64,000 nt of DNA from DATFRY01 sp963764695 (GCA_963764695.1 CAVXTW010000003.1:434001-498000); one strand, 5' to 3'. Numbered from the stretch's first letter, positions 1-10,723 are shown. The notes: generated by a model from the sequence alone, not told the origin. Translations and numbers: made by a program.

Positions 1-713
1 GCCTCGGGATCGTCGCGCTGCACCGGGGCGGACTGCACCGCGCTGGACGATGCCGAGCCGGAGCCGGCCATGCTGTCGAGCAGCGCCTCGGCCGGATCGC
101 CGCGCACGACCGCGTCGGCCACCGCGTCGGCGTGCCGCTCGTAGACGTCGCCCGACTGGCCGACGCCTCCCTTGAGCTGCACGCCACCGCGCTGCTGCAC
201 CACGTGGGCGGCCTCGTGGGCCGCGGTGTGCAGATCGGGCGGGCCGCCGAAGGCGACCTTGCTGCCGGTGGCGTAGGCTCGGGCGCCGATATCGGTCGAC
301 GCAGCGGCCGCCTCGCCGCCGACGTGGGCCTGGACGCCGCCGACATCGTGGCGGCCGAAGGCGGGCTGGATCTGATCGAGGAACGGAAGCGGGCCGCCGC
401 TGCCGGCGCCCACGCCCTGCGCGGCGCGGTCCTGGACCCAGGCGCCGTCCGGGGCGGCCGCGCCCGCCGCGCGCTGGACCGGGTCGGCCGCGGCGCCGGC
501 TGTCTCGGCGGTCTCGGCGGGCCCTTCGCCCGGACCGCCCAGGCGCATGGTGAGGCTGCGCTTGCCCGGGGCCGGCTGGTACCAGCGCGGCGGATCCGGG
601 TTTCCGATCAGCGAGGTCGACGTCAGCTTGCCAGGAGCCGGACGCCGTGGCGCCTCGACGTCCTGGTCGCCGAGCTCATCGATACCGCCGCGCCAGCGCT
701 CCCGACCTTCCAT
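1..713 (-). CDS. eCIS-core (DUF4157) domain protein, C-terminus beyond the window
   Basis: Reading from an ATG at 713-711 gives an open frame of about 237 residues that runs off the left edge. The first ~100 residues are rich in Pro, Gly and Ala and probably disordered. The region from about residue 105 to 205 matches the DUF4157/eCIS-core domain: PLPFLDQIQPAFGRHD, GARAYATG, then the HExxH-like HTAAHEAAHVVQQR at about residue 162, then DVYERHADAVADAVV. In known families this domain sits at the N-terminus of large secreted proteins and of cargo of extracellular contractile injection systems, and resembles a zinc peptidase fold. No injection-system gene lies in the window, so an effector role is inference. 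It lies 52 bases after the M28 peptidase on the same strand and may share its transcript. Confidence 0.85.
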   Translation of the reverse strand, partial: MEGRERWRGGIDELGDQDVEAPRRPAPGKLTSTSLIGNPDPPRWYQPAPGKRSLTMRLGGPGEGPAETAETAGAAADPVQRAAGAAAPDGAWVQDRAAQGVGAGSGGPLPFLDQIQPAFGRHDVGGVQAHVGGEAAAASTDIGARAYATGSKVAFGGPPDLHTAAHEAAHVVQQRGGVQLKGGVGQSGDVYERHADAVADAVVRGDPAEALLDSMAGSGSASSSAVQSAPVQRDDPE

Positions 714-765
714 GGCCTGGGTCCATGGTACGCCCAAACCGCTGCCACGCTTCCCCTTGCTTCCT

Positions 766-1813
766 CTATGGTTTCGCGCCGGCCAGCAGCCGCTGCTCGA
801 TCCGGGGAAGCGCCATCAGCACGACATCGCCCACGATCTGGATGCTGCGCTGGCTCACCGCCGGCAGGTCGTCCCGGGCGGTGTGCCAGGCGCGATAGTC
901 CAGGTCGATGATGTTGACCGCCGGGATGCCGGCGCGCAGGAAGGCGCTGTGGTCGTCGTCGATCGAGACCTCGTCGGACAGGAAGTGGGCGCCGTGGCCC
1001 TGCTCACGAGCGGTCTGCCAGACCAGGTCGGTGAGCCACTTTGTCGATGTCGACTCGCGCCGGATGTTCAGGTGCCGGTCGCCGATCAGGTCGAGCAGGA
1101 TGAGCGCGCGCAGGCCGGCCAGGGTGCCCGCCGATTGGGCCTGCTCGACGTGATGGCGGCTGCCGTAGGTGTTGTCGTAGCCCGCCCACTCCCAGTCGAT
1201 CGCCTCCTCGCCGTCGAAGAACAGGAGCTCGATCGAGAACGGATTTGCCCGGCCGCGCAGCACCCGGCCCAGCTCGAGCAGCGCCGCCGTGCTCGAATCC
1301 GCCGTCGCTGGCCCCGACGAAGCGGAACTCGGTGGACAGCTTCGTGTCGTAGTGGCTGGCCAGGGCGATGCGCTCGGGCCGCTTGCCCGGGATTGTCGCC
1401 ACCACGTTGACCATGGTGATCGGCCCGTTCGGCGTGTCGGCCTCGAAGCGGTCCTCGCGGGCCTCGATGCCGGCAGCGCGCAGCTGATCGATGAGATAGG
1501 TGCGGGTCTTCGCCGCGGCCTCCGAGCCGGGCGGGCGCGGGCCGAACGAGACCTGGCGGCGCAGGTGCTCCCACGCCCGGCCGCCGTCGAACCCGCTCGA
1601 CGCCGGCGCGCCGGCCACGTGGATCCCGTCGCCCATGCAGGTGAACAGGAGCAGCCCGGCGAGCAGCGCGGCCCCGACACCGGCCGCTGCCCATCGAACG
1701 CGCCGCCGCGGCCCGGGCGCCGGATTCGCCGGACTCGCCGGTTTCGTCGGTTTCGCCGGTGGCGTCGGTGGGCGGCGTTCGCGCGCTCGCGCACCTCGGG
1801 CTCGCTTGCTCAC
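766..1813 (-). pseudogene. M28-family zinc aminopeptidase / glutaminyl cyclase-like protein, one +1 frameshift
   Basis: Two overlapping frames join into one M28 protein of about 348 residues. The N-terminal frame has a basic Pro-rich start, one membrane segment (WAAAGVGAALLAGLLLF) and the metal-binding SHYDTK plus FVGASDGG. The C-terminal frame has AALLELGRVL, the catalytic ELLFFDGEEA, GSRHHVEQ, and the last ligand region WHTARDDL. Removing one T from the GGATTCG at 1294-1300 (coding strand) merges them, giving GASDGGSSTAALLEL as in the family. All expected metal ligands survive, so this is more likely an assembly insertion than a dead gene. The GTG at 1813-1811 is the chosen start; a longer start directly after fdhE is possible. 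Known members cleave N-terminal residues or cyclise N-terminal Gln; the substrate here is unknown. Probably anchored and facing the periplasm. Confidence 0.8.
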
Positions 1814-1867
1814 GGCCCGGGTCGTATCCGGCTGTCCGGCCCCTGTCAACCGGTCGGCCGGTTGCAA

Positions 1868-2668
1868 CTAGATCCCGGCGGTGGACGGCTCGAGGCGGGT
1901 GTAGCCCTGCTCGGCGGCCCACAGGTCCATCGACAGCGACACCAGGTCATCCACCTCGGCGATGGCCCGCGCGTCGAGGGTGAGGTCGATCGACTTGACG
2001 TAGCGGTGGCAGGTCTCGCAGGCCTCGAGCCGCACCGCCGGGTGCTTCTCGCTCTTGAACATGGCCTGCTTGTGCGGGTCTTCCTCGCCGCAGGCGACGC
2101 AGCGGATGCGGTTGACCTGCCACTGGCCGCCGCACAGCCCGCAGCCGAGGAAGCGGGCCGCGCCGCTCTCGCCCGGCTCGGCCCGGCGCCAGGCGATCCA
2201 GGCCGGCGCGCTGCAGAACGGACAGCCGGACTCTCCGGCGGCTGTCGCCGGCGGCGGGCGAGTCCCGGCCGCGGCCAGCACCTCGGCGTAGGGGCGAAGC
2301 AGCGCGCGGGCCAGGTAGTCGGCCTGGCCGGTGCGGTCGTCGCGCCACCAGGCGAGCAGGCGCTCGCGATCGTCGCCGCGCGCGCGCGCCTCGGCCGCAA
2401 GGCCCGGCGGGCCCCGCTCGGCCGCGTAGCGCACCACGCCGCCGAGCTCCGCGGCGAACAGCGGCAGATCCGCGTCCAGCGCGCCGACCAGCGGTCTCTT
2501 CTCGAGGGCGGCGGCGAGGGCGCCCTGCGCGCGGTACAGGCCGGCCGCGAAGGAGAGCGGCCCCGCCCCGCTCTCGTTCCCCGGCGCCAGCGCCTCGGCC
2601 CGGATGGCGCGCCGCTCGAACGCGTCGGCGGCGCGCCCTCGATCTTCGCTACTTCTTCCCGGCTTCAC
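1868..2668 (-). CDS. fdhE: Formate dehydrogenase accessory protein FdhE
   Basis: 266 residues. The C-terminal half has the FdhE signature of four CxxC zinc/iron-binding pairs: CPFC, CGLC, CVAC and CETC, with YVKSIDL after the last. FdhE is a cytoplasmic, rubredoxin-like protein needed for maturation of membrane-bound formate dehydrogenases; it binds the catalytic subunit. The GTG start at 2668-2666 overlaps the end of the fused FdnH-FdnI gene by about 20 bases, and the order fdnG, fdnH-fdnI, fdhE indicates one operon. The family assignment is firm; the exact start is less so because no clean ribosome-binding site precedes it. Confidence 0.92.
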   Translation of the reverse strand: MKPGRSSEDRGRAADAFERRAIRAEALAPGNESGAGPLSFAAGLYRAQGALAAALEKRPLVGALDADLPLFAAELGGVVRYAAERGPPGLAAEARARGDDRERLLAWWRDDRTGQADYLARALLRPYAEVLAAAGTRPPPATAAGESGCPFCSAPAWIAWRRAEPGESGAARFLGCGLCGGQWQVNRIRCVACGEEDPHKQAMFKSEKHPAVRLEACETCHRYVKSIDLTLDARAIAEVDDLVSLSMDLWAAEQGYTRLEPSTAGI

Positions 2669-4212
2669 CCGACACTTCGCCCGTGGCTTCGCGGTACCAG
2701 CGCGGATGGTTGAGCCGCGCGTAGCTCTTGGTCACGGTGCCGCGGGTCATCGACTGGAACGAGCCCGGGACCGCCGCGGTGCCGAGGTAGATGTGCACCA
2801 CGATGGCGGCGATGAACAGGATGAAGAACGCGTCGTGCAGCACCCAGCTGACCTCGCGCAGCGGCTGCACGAACACCATCGGGAACCACAGCACCACGCC
2901 GGTGGCCAGCAAGAACACGCTCAGCAGCACGACCAGGTAGAACAGCACCTTCTGGCCGCCGTTGTACTTGCCGACGTCGCGGTCGTCGCCGGAGCGCTTG
3001 AAGTACTCGACCATCTTCGGTCCGAGCCACCCCCAGTCCTTGCGCTCCATGCGCATCTCGCCCACCCAGAAGAAGAACATCACCACCGTCATGGCGAAGA
3101 AGGCGATGCCGAGCCACGGGTGCAGCCACGCGCACACCTCGAGGCCGCCGAACAGCGCCGCCATCCAGCCAAAGATCGGCGTCCAGATGGGCAGGCCGGT
3201 CAGGACGCAGCCGAAGAAGAACAGCGCCGTCGCCCAGTGGATCACGCGCGAGCCCAGGCTGTGGCGGACGATGTGCTCGCCTACCACCTGGTTCTCGCGC
3301 GCCGCGGCCATCTGCTCCGGCGTGGGCGGCGGCAGGTCGGCATCGACCGGCGTGAAGCCGCGCCCGTCCACCTTGGGGCCGAAGCGCAGGAAGTGAAGCG
3401 CGGTGGCGCCGATGGTCGCGAAGATGGCCACCAGGCCGACCGGCTTGAGCACCGACTTGTTGATGGTGACCGAGATCGGAATCGTCGGAATCCGCCGGCA
3501 GCTCGTACCAGTCCGGGTTGTCGCCGAAGCCGAGCACGGTGACGACGCTGGTGCCGCCCACGCCCGGAGGATCGTACAGCGCCGCCTTCTCGAAGCCGTT
3601 GGCCTTGAGCTGGGCCACGCGCGTCGCGCCGAGCGCGAGCATGTCCTCCTTGGTACCGAACTGCAGGCAGCCGGTCGGGCAGGCCTTGATGCAGGCCGGC
3701 TCGATGCCGACCGACACCCGATCCACGCACAGCGTGCACTTCTGCATCTTCCCGGTCTTGGCCGAGAAGCGCGGCACGTTGAACGGACAGCCGGTCTCGC
3801 ACAGCCCGCAGCCGATGCAGGCGTCGGGGTTGACGTCGACGATGCCGTTCTCGTACTGCACGATGGCGCCCGGCGCGGGGCACGCCTTGAGGCAGCCCGG
3901 ATCGGCGCAGTGCATGCACTGATCCTTGCGCATCAGCCAGGCCAGCCCGCCCGGATGCTCCTCCTCGCGGAACTTGATCAGGTTCCAGAGGTTCGCGTCC
4001 AGGCTGGGCAGGGTCTGGTAGGTGCCGACCTGCTGGGTCTTGATCGTCTCGAGGTCGTTCCACTCCTGGCACGCGACCTCGCACGCCTTGCAGCCGATGC
4101 AGGTGGTGGTGTCGATGTACTTGGCCACCACCGGCAGCTCGCGGATGCCGGTGGCCTCGCCGCGCAGCGCGGCCGAGGACTGCCTGATCTCGAGGTTCGG
4201 AGTGTTGCTCAT
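2649..4212 (-). CDS. fdnH/fdnI: Formate dehydrogenase iron-sulfur (beta) and cytochrome b (gamma) subunits as one fused reading frame, with one +1 frameshift
   Basis: The N-terminal ~245 residues are FdnH: four ferredoxin-type cysteine clusters (CIGCKACEVAC, CMHCADPGCLKACP, CIGCGLCETGC, and CTLC followed by CIKACP). The C-terminal part begins with the FdnH membrane helix (LKPVGLVAIFATIGATALHF) and continues, without a stop, into a full FdnI-type cytochrome b with its membrane helices. The family's haem-ligand histidines are present in SRVIHW, WLHPW, VLHDAF and VVHIY. One extra T in GGATTCCG (coding strand, about 3497-3500) breaks the frame; removing it gives PADPTIPISVTINKSVLKP and one 520-residue protein. 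Beta and gamma are separate proteins in E. coli, so the fusion is notable. The product passes electrons from FdnG to the quinone pool. It starts 16 bases after fdnG. Confidence 0.88.
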
Positions 4213-4228
4213 GGCTCGCCTCCTCCCC

Positions 4229-7200
4229 TCATGCCTTCCTCAGCCGGACCAGGAACGCCTTGTACTCGGGCGTCCACGTGTTCGGGTCCTGCGCCGACGG
4301 GGTCAATGTGTTGGCCAGCGGTCCGGTGTGGCTCTTGGCGCCGGCGAAGCCCCAGTGGATGGGGAAGCCGATCTGCCACACGTCCTTGCCGTCGATCTTG
4401 AGCACCGGCATTCGCTTGGTCACCATCGCCACGCCCTGGATCGAGCCGCGCGCCGATTCGACGACCACCTGCGAGCCGTTGGCGATGCCCTCCTTCTGGG
4501 CCAGCGCCTCCGGGATCTCGACGAAGAAGCCGGGCTGCACCTGGTTGAGCCGCCCGCCGGCCTGGTGCTGGGTCCAGTAGTGGAAGTGCTCGGTGAGCCG
4601 GTAGGTCGTGCAGACGATCGGGAAGTCCTCCTTCTTGCCGTACACGTCCTTGTCGCTCTTGAAGCGCTTGGACACCGGGTTGGAGGTCACCTTCGGGTGC
4701 AGCGGGTTGTCGATCGGAGCCTCGACCGCCTCGTAGTGCTCGGGGAACGGCCCGTCGTTGAGCGACGGGCTGAACAGGCGGCCGACACCCTCGGGCAGCA
4801 TGATGAAGGCGCCGTAAGTGCCGGGCGGCGAGTCGGCCTTGATGTCCGGGATGTCTCCGGCCCAGACGGCCCCTGTCCACTGGATGCCGACCCGCTGCGC
4901 ATCCCACGGCTTGCCCTGCGCGTCCACGGAGGCGCCGTTGTACATGATGCGGCGGTTGGCCGGCCACGAGAATCCCCACTGGTGGAACATGCCCAGGCCG
5001 GTCGGATCGGCGGTGTTGCGCCGCTGCGCGTTGTTGCCCGCCTCGGTGAAGACGCCCGAGTGCAGCCAGTTGCCGCACATCGTCGACCCGTCCTCGCGCA
5101 GCTCGCCGAAGCCGCTTACTTGTTGACCCGCCTGGCGCAGGACCTTTGTCGGATCCTTGTCGTCGCGCACCTCGGCCAGCGCCTTGCCGTTCATCTCCTT
5201 GAGCGCCTCGGACAGGTCCGGGTTGCTCGGGTTGGCGTACGACCAGGACGTGTTGAGGATCGGATCCGGCAGCGCGCCGCCTTCTTTGCGGTAGAGGTCC
5301 CGAACCGCGAGGAAGAGCCTGGCGACGATCTCCTGATCGCTCCTGGCCAGCCCGGGCGGATCCATGGCCTTCCACTTCCACTGCATCCAGCGGGCCGAGT
5401 TGGTGAACGTGCCGTCCTTCTCGGCGAAGCTGGCCGCGGGCAGCAGGAACACCTCGGTCTTGATGTCCGCCGGCGGCTTGCCGTCGTACATCTTGGGTGC
5501 CTTCCAGAACTGCGCCGTCTCGGTCTCGGCGTTCTCGACCACCACCATCCACTTGAGCTTGGACAGCGCGGCCACCATCTTCTTCGAGTTGGGGCCCAGC
5601 CCGACCGGGTTCATGCCGAAGGTGATGAAGCCCTCCGGTGCCGGCTCGGTGCCGCCGACACGCGACGAGTTGCCGCGGTACATGTCGTCGAAGATGTAGA
5701 GCCAGGAGTAGTTGCCGTCGATCTTGGGCATCCACGAGTAGCCGAAGTCGTTCTCGGCCGTGGCCGCCTTGTCGTAGGCCGCCTTGAGCAGCGAGACCAT
5801 GAACCTGGGGTAGTTCGACCAGTAGTTCATGCTCGCCCAGTTCTGCTTGTTGAGCGTGGTCGGGGTCGCGCTCTCGAGGTACTGGGCCAGCGTCTGCTGC
5901 GGGCCGGTCGGCGTCTTGAGATAGCCGGGCAGGATCTCGGTGTTGCCGGCGGTGTCGGTCGCGCCCTGGATGTTGGAGTGGCCGCGGAACGCGTTCACGC
6001 CGCCGCCCGGTCGACCGACGTTGCCGAGCAGGAGCTGCAGCATGGCGGCCGCGCGGATGATCTGCACGCCGGTGGAGTGCTGGGTCCATCCCAGCGCGTA
6101 GGTGATGGTGCCGACACGCTGGGCGTTGCCGGTCGACGTCACGAGCTCGGCCACCTTCATGAAGGAGGCCTTGGGCGTGCCGCAGATCCGCTCCACCATC
6201 TCCGGCGTGTAGCGAGAGACGTGCTGCTTGAGCAGCTGGAACACGCAGCGCGGGTCTTGCAGCGTCGGATCGACCTTGTACGCCCCACCCTCGGAGGCCG
6301 GCTGGTAGGCCCAGCTGTCCTTGGCGTACTCGGCCTTCTCCGCATCGAAGCCGGAGAACAGGCCGTCGTTGAAGCTGAACTTGTCGGAGATGATGTACGG
6401 CGCGTTGGTGTGGAGCTTTACGTAGTCCTCGTGATACCGCCTGGTCTCGAGGGCGTAGCGGATGATGCCGAGCAGGAAGGCGATGTCGCTTCCCGGCCGG
6501 ACCGGCGCGTAGAGATCCGCCACCGCCGCCGTGCGCGTGAAGCGCGGGTCGACGACGACAAGCTTGGCGTTGCGACCGCGCCGCGCCTCCATGAACCACT
6601 TGAAGCCGACCGGGTGGTTCTCGGCCGGATTACCTCCCATCGCCAGGATGACATCGGCGTTCTTGATGTCGACCCAGCCATTGGTCATTGCACCGCGACC
6701 GAACGTGGCGGCCAGACTGGCCACCGTGGGACCGTGTCAAACACGTGCTTGGGAGTCTCTGTACGGTATCCCCCAGGCGTTCAGCGCCTTCCACTGCAGC
6801 CAGTTGAACTCGTTCGTGTCGGTGCAGCCGCCGATCCAGGCCATGCCCGGCGTGCGGTTGACGACCTCCCCCTTGGCGTTCTTCGCCACGAAGGTGCGAT
6901 CGCGCGTGTCCTTCACGTGGCGAGCGATCTGCTTGATCGCCTCGTCCCACGAGATGTCTTCCCAGCCGTCCTTGCCGGGGCGGCGGACCTTGGGCGTGAG
7001 CACGCGGTTGTCGTGCGTGATGTCGTTCTTGAGCGTGGCGCCCTTGGGGCAGAGGCTGCCGCGGCTGATCGGATGGTCCGGATCGCCCTCGACGTGGACG
7101 ACCGAGGCCTTCACGTTCTTGGACTTGTCACCCAGCGTGTGGATGATGACGCCGCACGAGACGGCGCAGTACGGACAGATGCTTCGGGTCTCCGTGGTGC

Positions 7201-7315
7201 GCGCGATCTTCAGCTCGCGCATCTCGGCGTGAGCGCTGCGGAGATCGAATCCAAGTGCGAAAGCTCCGGTGCCCCCCGTGGCAGCCGTTGCTTTCAGGAA
7301 GGTGCGGCGGTCCAT
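4229..7315 (-). CDS. fdnG: Formate dehydrogenase catalytic subunit, selenocysteine-containing (FdnG/FdoG type)
   Basis: About 1,028 residues, read through an in-frame TGA at 6739-6737 (codon 193). The context DSQARV-UGA-HGPTVASLA matches the active-site selenocysteine of E. coli FdnG at nearly the same residue number, and the frame on both sides is full-length FdnG. The protein starts with a twin-arginine signal (MDRRTFLKATAA) and has the [4Fe-4S] motif CPYCAVSC with later SLCPKG. Downstream it has GRGAMTNGWVDIKNADV, LGWTQHSTG, LLLGNVGRPGGGVNAFRGH, and the C-terminal cofactor-binding TYRLTEHFHYW. It oxidises formate to CO2 in the periplasm, passing electrons to FdnH-FdnI. GGAGG lies 7 bases before the ATG. 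Reading the TGA as a stop would wrongly give two genes. Selenocysteine machinery must be encoded elsewhere in the genome. Confidence 0.95.
6701..6739 (-). promoter_or_regulatory. Bacterial SECIS-like hairpin directing selenocysteine at the fdnG UGA
   Basis: Directly after the UGA the coding strand can fold as GGCC-AGTCT-GGCC (6722-6710), with a longer imperfect outer stem (GTGGCC with GGCCGCCAC). The AGUCU apical loop and its distance from the UGA match the E. coli fdnG SECIS hairpin as I remember it, where SelB binds the loop. Folding was judged by eye. Confidence 0.75.
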
Positions 7316-7339
7316 CAAACACCTCCAGGCTTTGCAGTC

Positions 7340-7374
7340 ACTTGAGCCCACGCCTCGGCCCTTGTCAAGACAAG
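7340..7374 (-). promoter_or_regulatory. Probable fdnG promoter with overlapping palindrome
   Basis: On the minus strand TTGACA (7368-7363) is followed after 17 bases by TCAAGT (7345-7340), a weak -10 element. Transcription would start about 18 bases before the fdnG ATG. The -35 box lies inside a perfect palindrome CTTGTC-AA-GACAAG (7361-7374), a plausible operator. The -35 match is perfect; the -10 match is poor. Confidence 0.5.
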
Positions 7375-7474
7375 TCCACCCGCCGGGCCGTCCGCAGAAA
7401 CTGCGAGTCTGCTTTCTGTACCGATTTATTTGCGTCGCGTGTCGGTGCCGCGGTGCGCCATGAACCGACCGACA

Positions 7475-7518
7475 GCGCGACTCGACGCGCGACTGGACGC
7501 GCGACCCGACGCGCGGCG
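7475..7518. repeat. 12-base direct tandem repeats between the fdn and sensor-kinase loci
   Basis: Three adjacent 12-base units (GCGCGACTCGAC, GCGCGACTGGAC, GCGCGACCCGAC) are followed by a partial fourth (GCGCGGCG). They lie in the ~300-base gap between the divergent fdnG and the 7619 gene, too far upstream to be the fdnG core promoter. They may be protein-binding sites; apart from these repeats and the fdnG promoter I see no other gene or signal in the gap. Confidence 0.6.
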
Positions 7519-7618
7519 ATTTTCGGTTTGCAGGAAGACATTCATTCTGCCGCGCGTCGCGCGGCCTCGACCTCCGCTCGCGTCGAGTCGGTGCCACCTG
7601 TCGGTGTAGTGTAGGGAC

Positions 7619-7816
7619 ATGAGCAGCCGATCTCGAGCGTATGCCTGGCTCGGGTTCGGTGCCGCCGTCCTGCTGCTTGTCTCTCCGCTCAAGCACTGGT
7701 GGGCGCGTCCGGGTCTGGGCTGGATCGCGCCCTTCGTCCTCTGGTCCCTCCTCATCGCGCTCGGCGCGTGGCTGAGCCGGCCGCGAGGGCGCGATGGGGG
7801 GCGCGATGACCTTTGA
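7619..7816 (+). CDS. Small two-helix membrane protein ahead of the transporter-kinase gene
   Basis: 65 residues with two hydrophobic segments (about residues 10-24 and 33-52) separated by KHWWARPGLGW, and a basic tail rich in RGRDGG. Its 3' end overlaps the start of the downstream sensor kinase by 23 bases, indicating translational coupling. I recall similar small membrane proteins immediately before CbrA-like kinases in other proteobacteria. No function can be assigned; a partner or stabiliser of the kinase is plausible but is inference. Confidence 0.7.
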   Translation: MSSRSRAYAWLGFGAAVLLLVSPLKHWWARPGLGWIAPFVLWSLLIALGAWLSRPRGRDGGRDDL

Positions 7817-10723
7817 CAGCGGCGTCCTGCTGCTCATCGCGCTGCTTTACCTGGGCCTCCTGTTCCTGCTGGCCGAGGCGACCGAGCGCGGCTGGATCCC
7901 GACGCGCATCGCGCACCACCCGTGGGTGTCGGCGCTGTCGCTGGGCGTGTACGCCAGCACCTGGAGCTACTACGGGAGCGTCGGGTTCGCCGGCTCGGAG
8001 GGCTTCCGCTACCTCACCATCTACCTGGGCGTGTCGCTGTCGTGCCTGCTGGTGCCGGTGGTGTGGCTGCCGATCCTGCGCCTGTCGCGCGACCACCAGC
8101 TCGCCTCGCTGGCCGACCTGTTCGCGTTCCGCTACCGCAGCGCCCAGGCCGGCGTGGCGGTCACTCTGTTCCTGCTGATCGGCAGCCTGCCGTACCTGGC
8201 CCAGCAGATCCGCGCCGTCGCCGCGTCGGTGCACATCCTGACCGGCGAGGGCAGCCCTGCCATCCTGGGCCTGGCCTTCTGCCTGCTCATCGCCGCGTTC
8301 GCGGTGCTGTTCGGCGCGCGCCACGTGACCGCGCGCGAGAAGCACTCCGGGCTGGTCATGGCCATCGCGTTCGAGTCGGTGGTCAAGCTCGTCGCCCTGC
8401 TCTCGGTCGGCGCGTTCGCCCTGTTCGGCATCTTCGACGGGCCGGCCGGCCTGGCCAGCTGGCTGCGCACCCACCCGGAGGCGATCGAGAAGCTGTACGA
8501 GCCGGTGCGCGAGGGGCCGTGGGGCTCGCTGCTGCTCGTGTCGTTCGCGGCCGCGTTCCTCCTGCCGCGCCAGTACCACATGGCCTTCACCGAGGCGCAC
8601 GACGAGCGCTCGCTGCGCACCGCCGCGTGGCTGTTCCCGCTGTTCCTGCTCCTGCTCAACCTGACCATCCCGATCATCCTGTGGGCCGGGCAGTCCGCCT
8701 ACCCGACCGGTGATCCGGACGCCTACGTCCTGACCATCACGATGAACAACGGCTCGCCCTGGCTGCCGGTGTTCATCTTCCTGGGCGGCGTGTCGGCCGC
8801 CAGTGCCATGGTCATCGTGAGCGTGCTGGCGCTGGCCTCGATGTGCCTCAACCACCTCATCCTGCGCCGCCCGCGCACCGGGGTGGAGACCGACCTGTAC
8901 GAGTTCCTGCGCTGGACCCGGCGCGCGCTGGTCGTGGTCATCTTGCTGCTGGCCTACGGCCTGTTCCTGGTCATCGGCGAGAGCCAGCGCCTTGTCGAGC
9001 TCGGGCTGGTCTCGTTCGTGGCGGTGGCCCAGTTCCTGCCCGGGCTGGTCGGCGTGCTGTTCTGGCGCCGCGCCGGCGGCCGCGCCGTGGTGATCGGCCT
9101 GGTGGTCGGCATCGGCGGGTGGCTGCTGTTCGCGGTGCTGCCGCTGCTGGTGCGCTCGGACTACCTGCACGTCGTCTTCGACCTGCCGGCGCTGCTCGGC
9201 GTGGAGCCGGTCTACTCGCTGTCGTTCGCCACCTTCGTGTCGCTGGGCGCCAACGCCCTGGTGATGGCATGGCTCAGCCTGCGCCACGCGCCGACCGCCG
9301 AGGAGCTGGCCATGGCGCGCATCTGCATCGACGCCGGCGAGCCGCTGCCGACCGGACGGCTCGAGGTCGAGTCGCCCGACGACTTCACCCGCGCGCTGGC
9401 ACCGGTGCTCGGCATCGACGTGGCCGCGCGCGAGGTGGCGCGGGCCCTGGCCGACACCGAGCTTCCGGCCGACGAGACCCACCCGGCCGAGCTGCGCCGC
9501 CTGCGCGATCAGCTGCAGCGCAACCTGTCCGGTCTGCTCGGCCCGGTCGCGGCCGAGGGGGTCGTCGACGCCGGCCTGCGCCTGGACCAGGGCGCGCGCT
9601 CGGTGGGCGAGAAGATGCGCGCGCTGGAGAGCCAGCTGGTCGTGTCGACAAGCCGGCGCCAGGACCTGGCCTCGGAGCTGGACCAGGTGCGCCGCTACCT
9701 GCGCGACGTGCTCGAGGACCTGCCGGTCGGCGTCTGCGCGGTCGGCCCGGACGAGGACGTGGCGCTGTGGAACCGCGCCATGACCGACATCACCGGCGTG
9801 GCCGACACCGTCACCGGCAGCGCCATCGCGCGGGTGCCGGCGCCGTGGGGGCCGATCCTGCACGCGTTTGCCCGCGACCCGGTCAGCGCGCGCAAGCTCA
9901 CCGCGCCGCGCGGCGACGGCGAGGACGGCCGCTTTCACGTGCGCAAGTCGCGGCTGACCGGCGCGTTCGGCGAGGGGCCGGCCGGTCAGGTCATCCTGGT
10001 CGAGGATCGCACCGAGCGCGCCGAGCTCGAGGCCCGGCTCGAGCACCACGAGCGGCTGGCGCTGATCGGCCAGCTGGCGGCCAGCGTGGCCCACGAGGTC
10101 GGCAACCCGCTGGCCGCCATCGCGTCGGTGGCGCAAAACCTACAGTCGGAGCAGCGCGACGCCGACGTGCGCCAGCGGCTGCAGCTGATCCGCGACCAGG
10201 TCGGCCGCATCGGTGGCATCGTCAAGGCGATGGTCGTCTACAGCCGGGCCGGGACCACGTCGGCGCTGTCGCCGGCCAGCCGCTTCTCGCTGGGCGAGGC
10301 GGTCAACGAGGCGGTCAGCCTGGTGCGCCTCGACCAGCGCGGCCGGGTGCACGCCATCCACAACCGGTGCGCACCGGACCTGCACCTCTTCGGCGACCGC
10401 ACGCGCATCATCCAGGTCTTCATCAACCTCCTGCACAACGCGTGCGACGCATCGCCGGCCGAGCAGGCGATCGAGGTGCGCGCGCAGGCGGGCGGCGGCT
10501 GCGCGCTGATCGAGATCGAGGACCACGGCGCCGGCGTCGCCGCCGAGGTGCGCGACCGCATCTTCGAGCCGTTCTTCACCACCAAGGAGCCGGGCAAGGG
10601 CACCGGGCTGGGCCTTTCCCTGGTCTACAACATCGTTCGCGACCACGCGGGCACGCTGGAGGTCGATAGCCGCTCGGGCCTGGGCACGACCATCCGCCTG
10701 TCCCTGCCACTGGAGGCTGCCTG

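Noticed and set aside
1291..1300. tRNA T-arm-like GCTCGAATCC
   Set aside because: No acceptor, D or anticodon arms around it; it lies inside the M28 coding sequence at the frameshift.
132..1410. Long plus-strand open frames across 132-1410
   Set aside because: They are antisense to the DUF4157 and M28 genes; composition is Arg/Gly/Ala-rich shadow translation with no domain.
4022..7345. 1,107-codon plus-strand open frame opposite fdnG
   Set aside because: It is an antisense shadow caused by high G+C third positions; the minus strand encodes an obvious FdnG.
7752..10136. 794-codon minus-strand open frame opposite the sensor kinase
   Set aside because: Gln/Arg/His-rich low-complexity antisense product; the plus strand has a clear symporter-kinase.
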